Positions 34,347 to 44,491 of a stretch of 64,000 nt of DNA are shown one piece after another (positions within the stretch are counted from its first letter, which is position 1; each line of letters opens with the position of its first letter). Source of the stretch: Zeaxanthinibacter enoshimensis. GTDB lineage: Bacteria > Bacteroidota > Bacteroidia > Flavobacteriales > Flavobacteriaceae. The stretch spans positions 124,001 to 188,000 of the forward strand of contig NZ_SNYI01000002.1 in assembly GCF_004362865.1 (NCBI RefSeq), in the 5' to 3' direction. The notes beneath the pieces are model-generated. The model worked only from the letters and a program-made list of their open reading frames with translations, was not told the DNA's origin and searched no databases. The translations under genes and the position numbers were made by a program.

Positions 34347-35129
34347 TTACGACGAAGTGTCGGGCAACTCTTTTTTAAACCTGTCAATTGCATCCCTGAT
34401 GCGTTGGATCCGGTTTTCGGGGTCGGGGTGAGTGCTTTGGAATTCAGGTACCCGGTTAGGTCCTGCTGCATTTTTCAGGATCTCCATTACGTGGATCATT
34501 TCCTCGGGTGGGTACCCCGTCTGCAGCATAAAGAGGACACCCAGTTCATCACTTTCCAGCTCATCACCACGCCCATTTTTCAACAGGGTATTCTGCCCGA
34601 TCTCGTTAACAATTCCGCCGGCATCAGCACCGACACTTGCGCCCATCGATACGGTTTTCCAGAAATTGCTCTCCGCTATCCGCTCGGCGGAATGCCTCCC
34701 GATGACGTGCCCGATCTCGTGTCCGAGTACGCCGGCCAGCTGGGCTTCATTCAGTTTGGAGAACAGGGCGTAGGTAATAAAGATCTGTCCCCCGGGCAGG
34801 GCAAAGGCGTTAATTGTCTGTTCATCAGCCAGGAGATGGAATTCGTACTGGTAAGGTGTTTCACGGGCGATACTGTTTTTGACGAGGGTTTGTCCGACAC
34901 GGTCTACCATAGCCTGTAGTCGTTCATCCGGGTAGAGTCCGCCGTGCATCTGGGCAACTTCCGGGGCACTCTGTAAGCCGATTGCGATTTCCTGCTCTGC
35001 CGTCATATTGATATTCTGGACGCGGCCGGTATATGGATTTTCTTCCTTGTTGGTACAACGTTGCACATAGGCAAAAGCCACGATAGCCAGCCCGATAAAT
35101 ATGCGGATCTTCCACTTTCCTAATCGCAT
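34347..35129 (-). CDS. M48-family metallopeptidase, membrane-anchored
   Basis: This 260-residue zinc peptidase has HEIGH in LAGVLGHEIGHVIGRHSAER, and the third ligand Glu in DELESDELGVLFM. The N-terminus (KIRIFIGLAIVAFAYVQRC) is a membrane anchor or signal; the Cys after it lacks a standard lipobox, so lipidation is uncertain. Family members such as BepA act on outer-membrane proteins in the periplasm. The C-terminal FQSTHPDPENRIQRIRDAI is typical. It is on the same strand as the M15 peptidase gene, 42 bp after its stop. Confidence 0.92.
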   Translation of the reverse strand: MRLGKWKIRIFIGLAIVAFAYVQRCTNKEENPYTGRVQNINMTAEQEIAIGLQSAPEVAQMHGGLYPDERLQAMVDRVGQTLVKNSIARETPYQYEFHLLADEQTINAFALPGGQIFITYALFSKLNEAQLAGVLGHEIGHVIGRHSAERIAESNFWKTVSMGASVGADAGGIVNEIGQNTLLKNGRGDELESDELGVLFMLQTGYPPEEMIHVMEILKNAAGPNRVPEFQSTHPDPENRIQRIRDAIDRFKKELPDTSS

Positions 35130-35171
35130 GATACACAGGTATTAAGAGCCTATACAAGATAAGTAAAAAGC

Positions 35172-35903
35172 TTAAAGCAATTTAGGATTGATATCGAGAA
35201 TATTGTCCTGTATATAATTTTTTATGAACCCTGTTGTAAAATGTTCGCTGCCTAAAAAGTCTTCTTTCTCGAGCAGGGCGAGAATATTCTTCCTGCGGAA
35301 AGCAGTCAGCATCGGGATAGAAACAGGAGCATAGGTGTAGTGCCATGGCTCGTATTTAAAGCCACGTCTTTTGGGCTGGTCGGTGTAGACGAGGTAGAAC
35401 CCGAATTTCTCAGCATTGTCATCCATCCACTGTTTCATCAGTTCAAACGGCCCCCCGGGACCGAATTTCTCCGGAACCAGCACATCTCCTTCAACTTTGG
35501 GATAACCATCGATGATGTCGAGATCCGTACCCCAGTGATGCCGGCTTGTACCGGGGATAGTGGAGTACTCAATGATCTTATCGATGGCTGCCAGTGGTTC
35601 CATTCCTTCATCGGTAAATTGCTGGTATTTCCTTTCAAAAATGGCTTCCTGCCGGTCAAAGCTCCGGTATCCCGAAACTACTTTCAGGTCTATCCCATCC
35701 TGGTAGGCAGCTGCTTTCATGGCCATAAAGGCGTCGCAGGTTTCTTTCTGGGCCTGGAAACCTTCCCCGTAGAGATCGATATCGGCTTTTCCCATCAATT
35801 CCTCCACGGTGAATTCTTCTTCCTGTGAGAAGAGGGAGGCCGGGATAAAACCAATGGCGAGGCCGGTAATACTGCTTTTTTTGAGGAACGATCTGCGATG
35901 CAT
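35172..35903 (-). CDS. M15-family D-alanyl-D-alanine carboxypeptidase (VanY type), Tat substrate
   Basis: This 243-residue peptidase trims D-Ala from peptidoglycan stem peptides. Zinc ligands are His and Asp of TSRHHWGTDLDI and the His of YEPWHYTY; VVSGYRSFDRQEAIF is the substrate-binding motif. The signal MHRRSFLKKSSITGLAIG matches the twin-arginine consensus (RRxFLK), so it should be exported folded by the Tat system; tatA lies at 51356-51637 in the same window. A TAAATTTG element lies 60 bp upstream. Confidence 0.9.
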   Translation of the reverse strand: MHRRSFLKKSSITGLAIGFIPASLFSQEEEFTVEELMGKADIDLYGEGFQAQKETCDAFMAMKAAAYQDGIDLKVVSGYRSFDRQEAIFERKYQQFTDEGMEPLAAIDKIIEYSTIPGTSRHHWGTDLDIIDGYPKVEGDVLVPEKFGPGGPFELMKQWMDDNAEKFGFYLVYTDQPKRRGFKYEPWHYTYAPVSIPMLTAFRRKNILALLEKEDFLGSEHFTTGFIKNYIQDNILDINPKLL

Positions 35904-35963
35904 AGATAAGGGATTAGAACGAAAATTTATAAAATGAAAAGATCATGAAGAATAACCTCCGAT

Positions 35964-35971
35964 CAAATTTA
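35964..35971 (-). promoter_or_regulatory. Promoter -7 element of the M15 peptidase gene
   Basis: TAAATTTG on the minus strand, 60 bp before the start at 35903, in the 120-bp gap behind the B2 gene. Confidence 0.4.
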
Positions 35972-36023
35972 CAAAGTATTTATAAGATTAAGACAGGAAT
36001 ATGTTTCCGGGAGAAATGTGCCA

Positions 36024-37181
36024 TTAACGGTTGATATACATATACCCTTGTTTTTTCACTTTCAGGTCGTGCAGGGTAATTATATAGAAATAGATTCCCG
36101 GATCCAGTCCCTGGTTCCTGCGGACCACCTGGTCCCTGTTCGAGTACCCTTCAAATTCATCTTTGTAGTTGTCCTTGGAGTACACCATTACCCCATATCG
36201 GTTAAAGATCTGTATATGGTTATTGGGGGATTCGGTCACCCCTTCTATTCGCAGACGGTCGTTCTTCCCATCGGCATTCGGAGTCAGGTAATAGTTATCC
36301 AGGTCTATTTTCTTGTATTTATCCAGTAATTCGGCATTGCCGCCTATAGTCAGGACTTCATAGTTGTCCGGGATAAAAGCCCGGGACCTGACAGTGCCGT
36401 ATTCCAGTCCGCCTTCTGAGAAGGTATTTCCCAGGTCTACCCACTGGCCTTGTTGTTTGTTCCAGCCTACTACTTTCAGGTCTGTAATATATTCAGCCAG
36501 GGCACCGACATTGCTTTTGGTATCCCAGCTGAGCGTTACGTACATGGATCTGTCACCTTCCAGTCGCCAGAACTCTTTATCACTTATTTTCAGGTGGTTC
36601 GTTGACTTTTTCCCTGTGCTGAAAGAAGCATCCAGGGTTTTTGAAAAGTTAGGATCCTCGAAGAAATATGCACATTTTAACTGTGCAGCTTCTTCGTCCG
36701 CGTCAATAGTCAGCATCCGCAGCCGGTGATCGTCTCCTACCGGGAAAGTAAATTCGCGCGTATTGTTTGCGTAGGCATAACCCGAAATCTTGGAAAAATC
36801 AGATTCGCCCACGTAAAAGGAGGAAGCCAGGAAATTGATATAGACCTGTGTATGTTTCCGGGAAGCGATAAAGTCCCCATCGATAAAATTGACGTTATTC
36901 CTGACCCCCAAGGGGAGATCGAGAAAGATCCCTTTAGGATTAGCGATCTCGAGGTCATAGAAGACGGGGGTGGTGGCGCCGGTGATCTGTACGGATTCCT
37001 CACCGTACAGGCCAACAAGTCCGTTGTTCTGGTCAAAGGAAACATCATTGACCAGGTCTGAATGCAGCCCCAGTTTCCCGCCCTCGAATACCTTGAGGTT
37101 CCCGCTATTGCGTACCTTGGTCTGTCCCGATAGTATGAACGGGATGCAGCAGAACCATATGATCAGTACGAGGATTCTCAT
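36024..37181 (-). CDS. B2: partner protein with type-B T9SS C-terminal domain
   Basis: This 385-residue protein has a signal peptide (ILVLIIWFCCIPFILSGQ), a body of beta character (NSGNLKVFEGGKLGLHSDLV onward; a second domain around FWRLEGDRSMYVTLSWD) and the gliding-motility/type-B C-terminal sorting domain from residue 290: YYLTPNADGKNDRLRIEG, IQIFNRYGVMVYS and DPGIYFYIITL through QGYMYINR. The CTD directs export through the outer membrane by T9SS. It starts in the TAATG overlap with the A2 stop, so translation of the two is coupled. It is a paralogue of B1. Confidence 0.92.
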   Translation of the reverse strand: MRILVLIIWFCCIPFILSGQTKVRNSGNLKVFEGGKLGLHSDLVNDVSFDQNNGLVGLYGEESVQITGATTPVFYDLEIANPKGIFLDLPLGVRNNVNFIDGDFIASRKHTQVYINFLASSFYVGESDFSKISGYAYANNTREFTFPVGDDHRLRMLTIDADEEAAQLKCAYFFEDPNFSKTLDASFSTGKKSTNHLKISDKEFWRLEGDRSMYVTLSWDTKSNVGALAEYITDLKVVGWNKQQGQWVDLGNTFSEGGLEYGTVRSRAFIPDNYEVLTIGGNAELLDKYKKIDLDNYYLTPNADGKNDRLRIEGVTESPNNHIQIFNRYGVMVYSKDNYKDEFEGYSNRDQVVRRNQGLDPGIYFYIITLHDLKVKKQGYMYINR

Positions 37182-40100
37182 TATGGTTTATAAATCAGGT
37201 GCCAGTTAGTGCCATCACTTTGCAGCCAGAATATTTTATCATTATCAATTTTACTTTTGCGGTCGCCCTTATCGTCAATATATTCCAGGTTGGTAAATAC
37301 ATCTTTATCTCCAAGGTTTTTGAGGATATAAATCCTTCCCGGGCAGGTGTTGGCAAAGGGCAGTGTAACCGTATATTCAGCTGTACCGTAGAGGATCAGG
37401 GTATGATCGTTTGCGGTCAGGGTAGTAGCCGTGGTTGTACTGCGGATACCGGTTGCCAGTGACCCGGCAGTATGCAGGGTAGAGGTAGGGTTTGCGGTGC
37501 CCACACCCATCATCCCGTTGGTCATGCCCAGTTTACGGCCATTCATATCATAGGTTCGGTTTTCGGGATCCTGCACCAGGTCTGCTGTCGCCAGGTTATC
37601 CTGGATACCATCTGCCCCGGCGGGACCCTGCGGTCCTTGCGGACCTTCGGGTCCCATGGGTCCAGTTGCTCCGATCGGTCCCTGTGGTCCTTGTGCACCA
37701 GTATCACCTTTTGGACCCTGCGGCCCAATCTCACCTTGGATTCCCTGAGGACCCTGAGCACCAGTAGCTCCAACAGGTCCCGTAGGTCCTGTAGCTCCGG
37801 TATCACCTTTTGGACCCTGGGGTCCAGTTGCTCCGATCGGTCCTTGTGGTCCTTGTGGCCCGGTCTCACCTTGGATTCCTTGCGGCCCTTGTGCACCAGT
37901 TTCACCTTTTTCTCCCTGGATTCCCTGTGGTCCAATAGGTCCTGTGTCACCAGTGTCACCTTTGTCTCCTTTGTCACCCTTGTCACCTTTCAGACCTTGC
38001 GGACCTTCGGGTCCTGTGGGTCCCTGTGGTCCGGTTTCACCCTGAATACCTTGTGGTCCGATCGGTCCTGTGTCACCTTTCAGACCTTGTGCACCAGTAT
38101 CACCTTTTTCTCCCTTTGGACCCTGCGGTCCTTGCGGACCTACGGATCCCGTGGGTCCCTGGGGTCCCACGTCACCTTGGTTACCCTTTTCACCCTGCGG
38201 TCCAGTTGCACCAACAGGTCCCTGGGGTCCTGTAGCACCGGTATCACCCTTTGGACCCTGCGGTCCTTGTGGACCTTCGGGTCCCGTAGGTCCTGTAGCT
38301 CCGGTATCACCTTTTGGACCCTGGGGTCCAGTTGCTCCGATCGGTCCTTGTGGTCCTTGTGGTCCGGTCTCACCTTGGATTCCTTGCGGCCCTTGTGTAC
38401 CAGTATCACCTTTTTCTCCCTTTGGACCCTGCGGTCCTTGCGGACCTACGGATCCCGTGGGTCCCTGGGGTCCCACGTCACCCTTGTCACCTTTCAGACC
38501 TTGTGGTCCCTGTATTCCTTGTTCTCCCTGCGGTCCTTGTGGTCCGGTTTCACCTTGGATACCCTGTATACCCTGATCTCCTTTTTCTCCTTGTATTCCT
38601 TGAGGACCTTGAGCACCAGTGTCTCCCTTTTCACCCTGCGGACCTTGGGGTCCTGACGGTCCGGTTTCACCTTGAATACCTTGTGGTCCAATAGGTCCTG
38701 TGTCACCAGTGTCCCCTTTGTCACCCTTGGCACCCTTCGGTCCTTGTGGACCTTCGGGTCCCGTAGGTCCCGTTGCTCCAACAGGTCCCTGTGGTCCTGT
38801 GTCACCTTTGTCCCCTTTGTCACCCTTGTCACCTTTGTCACCTTTCAGACCTTGCGGACCTTCGGGTCCCGTGGGTCCTTGTGGTCCGGTCTCACCTTGA
38901 ATTCCTTGCGGCCCTTGTGCACCAGTATCACCTTTTTCTCCTTGGGGTCCGGTGGCTCCAACAGGTCCCTGAGGTCCTACGTCACCAGTGTCACCTTTGG
39001 CACCCTTCGGTCCTTGCGGACCTTCGGGTCCCGTTGGTCCCTGTATTCCTTGTTCTCCTTGCGGACCTTGCGCACCAGTATCTCCTTTAGGTCCCTGAGG
39101 ACCTACATCACCTTGGTCACCTTTTGGCCCACTGGGTCCCTGCATCCCGGTATCCCCGGTTTCCCCTTTTGGACCCTGCGGTCCTTGTGGACCTTCGGGT
39201 CCCGTGGGTCCCTGTGGTCCGGTTTCACCTTGGATACCCTGAGCACCAGTAGCTCCAACAGGTCCCTGGGGTCCTGTAGCACCCGTATCACCTTTTTCAC
39301 CTTGTGGTCCCTGTATTCCTTGTTCTCCCTGCGGTCCTTGTGGTCCGGTAGCCCCGGTGTCACCCTTTGGACCCTGCGGTCCCACGTCACCTTGGTCACC
39401 CTTTTCACCCTGGGGTCCGGTTGCACCAACAGGTCCCTGTGGTCCAGTAGCACCGGTATCACCTTTTGGACCCTGAGGACCTACATCACCCTGGTCACCT
39501 TTTGGCCCACTGGGTCCCTGCATCCCGGTATCCCCGGTTTCCCCTTTTAGACCCTGCGGCCCGGTTTCCCCTTGAATACCTTGTATTCCTTGAGGACCTT
39601 GATCTCCTTTGTCACCTTTGTCCCCCTTGTCACCTTTGTCCCCTTTCAGACCTTGCGGCCCTTGTGCACCAGTATCTCCTTTAGGTCCCTGAGGACCTAT
39701 ATCACCCTGGTCACCTTTTGGCCCACTGGGTCCCTGCATCCCGGTATCCCCGGTTTCCCCTTTTGGACCCTGTGGTCCTTGTGGTCCGGTCTCACCTTGA
39801 ATTCCTTGCGGACCTTGCGCACCAGTATCTCCTTTAGGTCCCTGAGGACCTACATCACCTTGGTCACCTTTTGGCCCACTGGGTCCCTGCATCCCGGTAT
39901 CCCCGGTTTCCCCTTTTGGACCCTGCGGTCCTTGTGGACCTTCGGGTCCCGTGGGTCCCTGTGGTCCGGTTTCACCTTGGATACCCTGAGCACCAGTAGC
40001 TCCAACAGGTCCCTGGGGTCCTGTAGCACCCGTATCACCTTTTTCACCTTGTGGTCCCTGTATTCCTTGTTCTCCTTGCGGACCTTGTGCACCAGTAGCT

Positions 40101-43100
40101 CCAATTGGGCCCTGTGGCCCCGTTTCACCTTGGATTCCTTGCGGTCCTTGTGGTCCGGTTTCACCCTGAATACCTTGCGGTCCAATAGCCCCGGTATCAC
40201 CTTTGTCACCCTGCGGACCTTGGGGTCCTGCTGGTCCGGTTTCACCTTGGATTCCTTGTTCACCTTGGGGTCCTTGTGGTCCAGTAGCACCGATGTCCCC
40301 TTTATCACCCTTGTCACCTTTGTCACCTTTCAGACCTTGAGGCCCAGTCTCACCCTGGATACCCTGATCTCCTTTTTCACCTTGAGGACCCTGAGCACCA
40401 GTAGCTCCAACAGGTCCCTGAGGTCCTACGTCACCTTGGTCACCTTTGTCCCCCTTGTCACCTTTCAGACCTTGCGGACCTTCGGATCCCGTAGGTCCTG
40501 TAGCTCCGGTATCACCTTTTGGACCCTGGGGTCCAGTTGCCCCGATCGGTCCTTGTGGTCCTTGCGGCCCGGTCTCACCTTGGATTCCTTGCGGACCTTG
40601 CGCACCAGTATCTCCTTTAGGTCCCTGAGGACCTACATCACCCTGGTCACCTTTTGGCCCACTGGGTCCCTGCATCCCGGTATCCCCGGTTTCCCCTTTT
40701 GGACCCTGCGGTCCTTGTGGCCCGGTTTCACCCTGAGGTCCCTGGGCCCCGGTATCACCCTTTTCACCTTGTGGTCCCTGTATTCCTTGTTCTCCCTGGG
40801 GTCCGGTTGCACCTACAGGTCCCTGTGGGCCTTGTATTCCTTGTTCACCTTGCGGACCTTGAGCACCAGTAGCTCCAACAGGTCCCTGAGGTCCTGTGTC
40901 ACCAGTGTCCCCTTTGTCACCCTTGGCACCCTTCGGTCCTTGTGGACCTTCGGGTCCCATGGGTCCCTGTATTCCTTGTTCCCCTTGGGGTCCTGCTGGG
41001 CCGGTTTCACCTTGGATTCCTTGCGGCCCTTGTGCACCAGTATCACCTTTTGGACCCTGCGGTCCTTGTGGACCTTCGGGTCCCGTAGGTCCTGTAGCAC
41101 CGGTATCACCCTTTGGACCCTGCGGTCCTTGCGGGCCGGTTGCTCCAACAGGCCCTTGTGGGCCTTGAATTCCTTGTTCTCCTTGTGGACCTTGTGCACC
41201 AGTGTCTCCCTTTGGACCCTGCGGTCCTTGCGGACCTACGGATCCCGTTTCACCTTGAATACCTTGTTCTCCTTGGGGTCCTTGTGGTCCAGTAGCACCG
41301 ATGTCTCCTTTGTCACCCTTGGCACCCTGCGGTCCTTGCGGTCCTGTAGCACCAGTATCACCTTTGGCACCCTGTGGACCTTGGGGTCCTGCCGGTCCTG
41401 TTTCACCTTGAATTCCTTGTTCTCCTTCCGGACCTTGCGCACCAGTATCTCCCTTTTCTCCCTGGGGTCCGGTTGCTCCAACAGGTCCCTGAGGTCCTGT
41501 GTCACCAGTGTCCCCTTTGTCTCCTTTGTCACCCTTGTCACCTTTCAGACCTTGCGGACCTTCGGGTCCCGTGGGTCCCTGTATCCCTTGTTCTCCTTGA
41601 GGGCCTTGCGCACCAGTATCTCCTTTAGGTCCCTGAGGACCTACATCACCCTGGTCACCTTTTGGCCCACTGGGTCCCTGCATCCCGGTATCCCCGGTTT
41701 CCCCTTTTGGACCCTGCGGACCTTGGGGTCCTGTTGGTCCAGTCTCACCTTGGATTCCTTGTTCACCCTGGGGTCCAGTTGGTCCGATCGGTCCTTGCGG
41801 TCCAACGTCACCTTTGTCTCCTTTGTCACCCTTCAGACCTTGAGGCCCCTGAGGTCCGGTAGCACCGGTGTCACCTTTAGGTCCTAGAGGTCCTGCCGGT
41901 CCGGTTTCTCCTTGGATACCCTGATCTCCTTTTTCACCTTGAGGACCCTGAGCACCAGTAGCTCCAACAGGTCCCTGAGGTCCTATGTCACCTTGGTCAC
42001 CTTTTGGCCCACTGGGTCCCTGCAACCCCGTATCCCCGGTTTCTCCTTTTGGACCCTGCGGACCTTGGGGTCCTGTTGGTCCAGTCTCACCTTGGATTCC
42101 TTGTTCACCCTGGGGTCCAGTTGGTCCTGCCGGTCCCGTTTCACCTTGAATACCTTGTTCTCCTTGGGGTCCTGCTGGTCCGATCGGTCCCTGTGGTCCT
42201 ACGTCACCTTGGTCACCTTTGTCCCCCTTGTCACCTTTGTCCCCTTTCAGACCTTGCGGACCTACGGATCCCGTGGGTCCCTGTATTCCTTGTTCACCTT
42301 GTGGTCCTGTGTCACCAGTGTCACCCTTTTCACCTTGTGGACCTTGGGGTCCTGCTGGCCCGGTTTCACCTTGGATTCCTTGTTCACCTTGGTCACCTTT
42401 TAGACCTTGAGGCCCAGTCTCACCCTGGATACCCTGATCTCCTTTTTCACCTTGAGGACCCTGAGCACCAGTAGCTCCAACAGGTCCTTGAGGTCCTACG
42501 TCACCTTGGTCACCTTTGTCCCCCTTGTCACCTTTGTCCCCTTTCAGACCTTGCGGACCTTCGGGTCCCGTGGGTCCCTGTATCCCTTGTTCTCCTTGAG
42601 GGCCTTGCGCACCAGTATCTCCTTTAGGTCCCTGAGGACCTACATCACCCTGGTCACCTTTTGGCCCACTGGGTCCCTGCATCCCGGTATCCCCGGTTTC
42701 CCCTTTTGGACCCTTCGGCCCTACGTCACCTTTGTCACCCTTGTCACCTTTGTCACCTTTGTCCCCCTTGTCCCCCTTATCACCTTTAGCACCCTGCGGC
42801 CCTGTAAGATCCGGGGAAGTGAAAGATTTACCGTCGGTATAATTGATGGTAAATGTTCCGTCACCATTATCCGTAAAAGTAAAGTTAGGGGAACCGCCAT
42901 TGCCCCCGGAAGTGCTGAAGCGGGTCCATTGGATCCCGTTGTAGTAGTAAATGTCTTTGGAATCGGTATTAAAGACCAAAGCCCCCTGGAGGGGTTTTAT
43001 GCGCTGCATCTGGAAGTCGGTTACCCGACTCAGCACTAAGGTCTTTGTACTGCTTTCCAGCTCCAGGAGTGAAGCCGGGTGGATGGTGCTGATATCATCC

Positions 43101-43174
43101 CCGATCTTTACCTGTGACAGGGCCATATTCAGGCCCAGGATAAAGAGGACGATGGATAAGTAAAATAATCTCAT
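37181..43174 (-). CDS. A2: giant collagen-like fibre protein
   Basis: This 1,997-residue protein has a signal peptide ([18 protein letters not shown]) and a head at about residues 22-120 ([38 protein letters not shown]). Then comes a collagen-like shaft at about 124-1854 made only of Gly-X-Y triplets, and a tail at about 1858-1997 ([18 protein letters not shown] and GRIYILKN, ending WHLIYKP). It carries no T9SS CTD of its own. KGD and KGE steps, known to stabilise collagen helices by charge, are frequent. Head and tail match A1. I infer a trimeric surface rod whose export or anchoring involves B2, encoded next with a 1-bp overlap. Confidence 0.92.
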   Translation of the reverse strand: MRLFYLSIVLFILGLNMALSQVKIGDDISTIHPASLLELESSTKTLVLSRVTDFQMQRIKPLQGALVFNTDSKDIYYYNGIQWTRFSTSGGNGGSPNFTFTDNGDGTFTINYTDGKSFTSPDLTGPQGAKGDKGDKGDKGDKGDKGDKGDVGPKGPKGETGDTGMQGPSGPKGDQGDVGPQGPKGDTGAQGPQGEQGIQGPTGPEGPQGLKGDKGDKGDKGDQGDVGPQGPVGATGAQGPQGEKGDQGIQGETGPQGLKGDQGEQGIQGETGPAGPQGPQGEKGDTGDTGPQGEQGIQGPTGSVGPQGLKGDKGDKGDKGDQGDVGPQGPIGPAGPQGEQGIQGETGPAGPTGPQGEQGIQGETGPTGPQGPQGPKGETGDTGLQGPSGPKGDQGDIGPQGPVGATGAQGPQGEKGDQGIQGETGPAGPLGPKGDTGATGPQGPQGLKGDKGDKGDVGPQGPIGPTGPQGEQGIQGETGPTGPQGPQGPKGETGDTGMQGPSGPKGDQGDVGPQGPKGDTGAQGPQGEQGIQGPTGPEGPQGLKGDKGDKGDKGDTGDTGPQGPVGATGPQGEKGDTGAQGPEGEQGIQGETGPAGPQGPQGAKGDTGATGPQGPQGAKGDKGDIGATGPQGPQGEQGIQGETGSVGPQGPQGPKGDTGAQGPQGEQGIQGPQGPVGATGPQGPQGPKGDTGATGPTGPEGPQGPQGPKGDTGAQGPQGIQGETGPAGPQGEQGIQGPMGPEGPQGPKGAKGDKGDTGDTGPQGPVGATGAQGPQGEQGIQGPQGPVGATGPQGEQGIQGPQGEKGDTGAQGPQGETGPQGPQGPKGETGDTGMQGPSGPKGDQGDVGPQGPKGDTGAQGPQGIQGETGPQGPQGPIGATGPQGPKGDTGATGPTGSEGPQGLKGDKGDKGDQGDVGPQGPVGATGAQGPQGEKGDQGIQGETGPQGLKGDKGDKGDKGDIGATGPQGPQGEQGIQGETGPAGPQGPQGDKGDTGAIGPQGIQGETGPQGPQGIQGETGPQGPIGATGAQGPQGEQGIQGPQGEKGDTGATGPQGPVGATGAQGIQGETGPQGPTGPEGPQGPQGPKGETGDTGMQGPSGPKGDQGDVGPQGPKGDTGAQGPQGIQGETGPQGPQGPKGETGDTGMQGPSGPKGDQGDIGPQGPKGDTGAQGPQGLKGDKGDKGDKGDKGDQGPQGIQGIQGETGPQGLKGETGDTGMQGPSGPKGDQGDVGPQGPKGDTGATGPQGPVGATGPQGEKGDQGDVGPQGPKGDTGATGPQGPQGEQGIQGPQGEKGDTGATGPQGPVGATGAQGIQGETGPQGPTGPEGPQGPQGPKGETGDTGMQGPSGPKGDQGDVGPQGPKGDTGAQGPQGEQGIQGPTGPEGPQGPKGAKGDTGDVGPQGPVGATGPQGEKGDTGAQGPQGIQGETGPQGPTGPEGPQGLKGDKGDKGDKGDKGDTGPQGPVGATGPTGPEGPQGPKGAKGDKGDTGDTGPIGPQGIQGETGPSGPQGPQGEKGDTGAQGPQGIQGEKGDQGIQGIQGETGPQGPQGEQGIQGPQGLKGDKGDVGPQGPTGSVGPQGPQGPKGEKGDTGTQGPQGIQGETGPQGPQGPIGATGPQGPKGDTGATGPTGPEGPQGPQGPKGDTGATGPQGPVGATGPQGEKGNQGDVGPQGPTGSVGPQGPQGPKGEKGDTGAQGLKGDTGPIGPQGIQGETGPQGPTGPEGPQGLKGDKGDKGDKGDTGDTGPIGPQGIQGEKGETGAQGPQGIQGETGPQGPQGPIGATGPQGPKGDTGATGPTGPVGATGAQGPQGIQGEIGPQGPKGDTGAQGPQGPIGATGPMGPEGPQGPQGPAGADGIQDNLATADLVQDPENRTYDMNGRKLGMTNGMMGVGTANPTSTLHTAGSLATGIRSTTTATTLTANDHTLILYGTAEYTVTLPFANTCPGRIYILKNLGDKDVFTNLEYIDDKGDRKSKIDNDKIFWLQSDGTNWHLIYKP
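37612..42804 (-). repeat. Gly-X-Y coding repeat, about 577 triplets, without a visible interruption
   Basis: The stretch codes for glycine at every third residue over about 1,731 residues; I saw no break, no aromatic residue and no cysteine in it. Frequent triplets are [18 protein letters not shown] and GAT. A longer unit with [17 protein letters not shown] recurs eight times (near 39131, 39501, 39721, 39871, 40650, 41661, 42006 and 42661, the seventh with MQ changed to LQ) in nearly the same DNA sequence, showing block duplication above the 9-base level. Confidence 0.95.
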
Positions 43175-43342
43175 TGGTTGACTATTGGATAAAATCCGGG
43201 TTTACCCAGTGAAATTAGCCCAATGACCAGAGGAGCAGAAGATTTTGTTGTGAAATGAATTCATGTTGTGGTGAATCATTTATCACCTAGCAGTTCGTCC
43301 TGAAAATTGCCCGGTTATCGCGAAATACAATGATTTAGTCTT

Positions 43343-44491
43343 CTACCTTTCAAGGTATAGGAATCCCTGGTATTGCAGGCCGAGATCAAATAATTCCAGT
43401 ACGTAATAATAGATGCCTTCCGGCAATCCCTGTTCCCGGTTGATCACCAGGTTGTCTACGTTAGAAAAACCTGCGAAATTGTTCTGGTAGGGTGCAGCTT
43501 TAAAGACCAGGAGTCCATTCCGGTCAAATAGCGTTAAACTGTTATTTGGGCTCTGTTCCAGCTCGTTGATCCGTAGAAAATCGTTTATACCGTCGTTGTT
43601 CGGGGTGAGAATATAGTTCGGCAGGGCGAGAATATCCGAAGGTTCGGCCAGGCTGCCAAAGGTAATGATCTCGTACTCGTCCGGGATAAAGCTGGCCGAG
43701 GAGATAAAACCGTTCTCCAGGTCACCTGAAACCACGGTATGCCCCAGCGATACCCAGCGCCGGGCCTGTTTGCTCCAGCCCATAATGGTGAGCATTTCCA
43801 GTTCCGGGGCCAGGGCTGCAATCCCGCTGGAGGGATTCCAGCTGAGGGTAATGGTAGAGGGGACGCTGCCTTCCAGGCGCCAGAATTCCACCTGGCTGAT
43901 CCCGCTGATGGTCTGGGCACGGATCTCGGTGTTGAAAGGAGGGAAGGTAGAGGGGTTGTTCGGATTTTCTGCGAAATAGGCGCATTTGGCCAGGGGATTG
44001 GGGCCGTCCGAATTCAGCACCAGTGGCCGCAGCTGCTGCGGCGTGCCGACCGGGAAGCTGAAACTTGCCTGCCCGGTGACCGAGGCATAGCCATCCACCT
44101 TAGTAAGATCGGTCTCGCCATTGTAGAAACCGTCCTCCGTGAAATTCAGGAAAACATCCCGCATATCCCTGGGGGTACGAACATCGCCGATTATAAAATT
44201 GGCGTTGTTGGTTACGCTGACCGGGGTCTGCAGGTCTACGCCCGAATCATTGGCCCATTCCGTATCGTAGAAAAAAGGCATAAAAGCCCCGGAGAGGGTG
44301 AGGGGGGAGGTACCGTAAAATCCCGCCAGCCCGCGGTTCTCGTCAAAACTGCCATCGTTGACCAGGTCGGTGTGGAAACCGATGATCCCGCCGTCGTGAA
44401 TCCGGATATTGCCGCTGTTGTAGAGGGCGGTTTGGGCGGAAATCGAATGCCAGCTAATTATTAAATAATAAAATACTACAAAATATCTCAC
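43343..44491 (-). CDS. B1: partner protein with type-B T9SS C-terminal domain
   Basis: This 382-residue paralogue of B2 has a signal peptide (YFVVFYYLIISWHSISAQ), the same body (NSGNIRIHDGGIIGFHTDLV, FWRLEGSVPSTITLSW) and the type-B sorting domain (YILTPNNDGINDFLRINE, LTLFDRNGLLVF, PEGIYYYVLELF, ending LYLER). The start is a GTG at 44489-44491, directly after the TAG of A1; no ATG would keep the signal peptide. The gene is noticeably GC-rich compared with the middle of A1. The 168 bp that follow before A2 hold a weak inverted repeat (GGTGA/TCACC) and no clear promoter. Confidence 0.9.
   Translation of the reverse strand: MRYFVVFYYLIISWHSISAQTALYNSGNIRIHDGGIIGFHTDLVNDGSFDENRGLAGFYGTSPLTLSGAFMPFFYDTEWANDSGVDLQTPVSVTNNANFIIGDVRTPRDMRDVFLNFTEDGFYNGETDLTKVDGYASVTGQASFSFPVGTPQQLRPLVLNSDGPNPLAKCAYFAENPNNPSTFPPFNTEIRAQTISGISQVEFWRLEGSVPSTITLSWNPSSGIAALAPELEMLTIMGWSKQARRWVSLGHTVVSGDLENGFISSASFIPDEYEIITFGSLAEPSDILALPNYILTPNNDGINDFLRINELEQSPNNSLTLFDRNGLLVFKAAPYQNNFAGFSNVDNLVINREQGLPEGIYYYVLELFDLGLQYQGFLYLER

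Noticed and set aside
21585-35917. Shared 13-mer GATAAGGGATTAG before the DUF3667 gene (21585-21597) and before the M15 peptidase gene (35905-35917)
   Set aside because: In 64 kb some 13-mer pairs are expected by chance, the distances to the starts differ (19 and 2 bp), and no third copy was seen.
37612-42804. CRISPR-like or mobile repeats in the collagen and Calx-beta arrays
   Set aside because: Repeats keep one reading frame, lack unique spacers of constant length, and there are no cas genes or transposase.
37472-43039. Long plus-strand open frames (up to 771 codons, for example 39572-41887) opposite the collagen gene
   Set aside because: They are shadows of the Gly-X-Y repeat: the codons used for Gly, Pro, Gln, Lys and Asp rarely give stops on the opposite strand. 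The translations are low-complexity and have no signals of their own.
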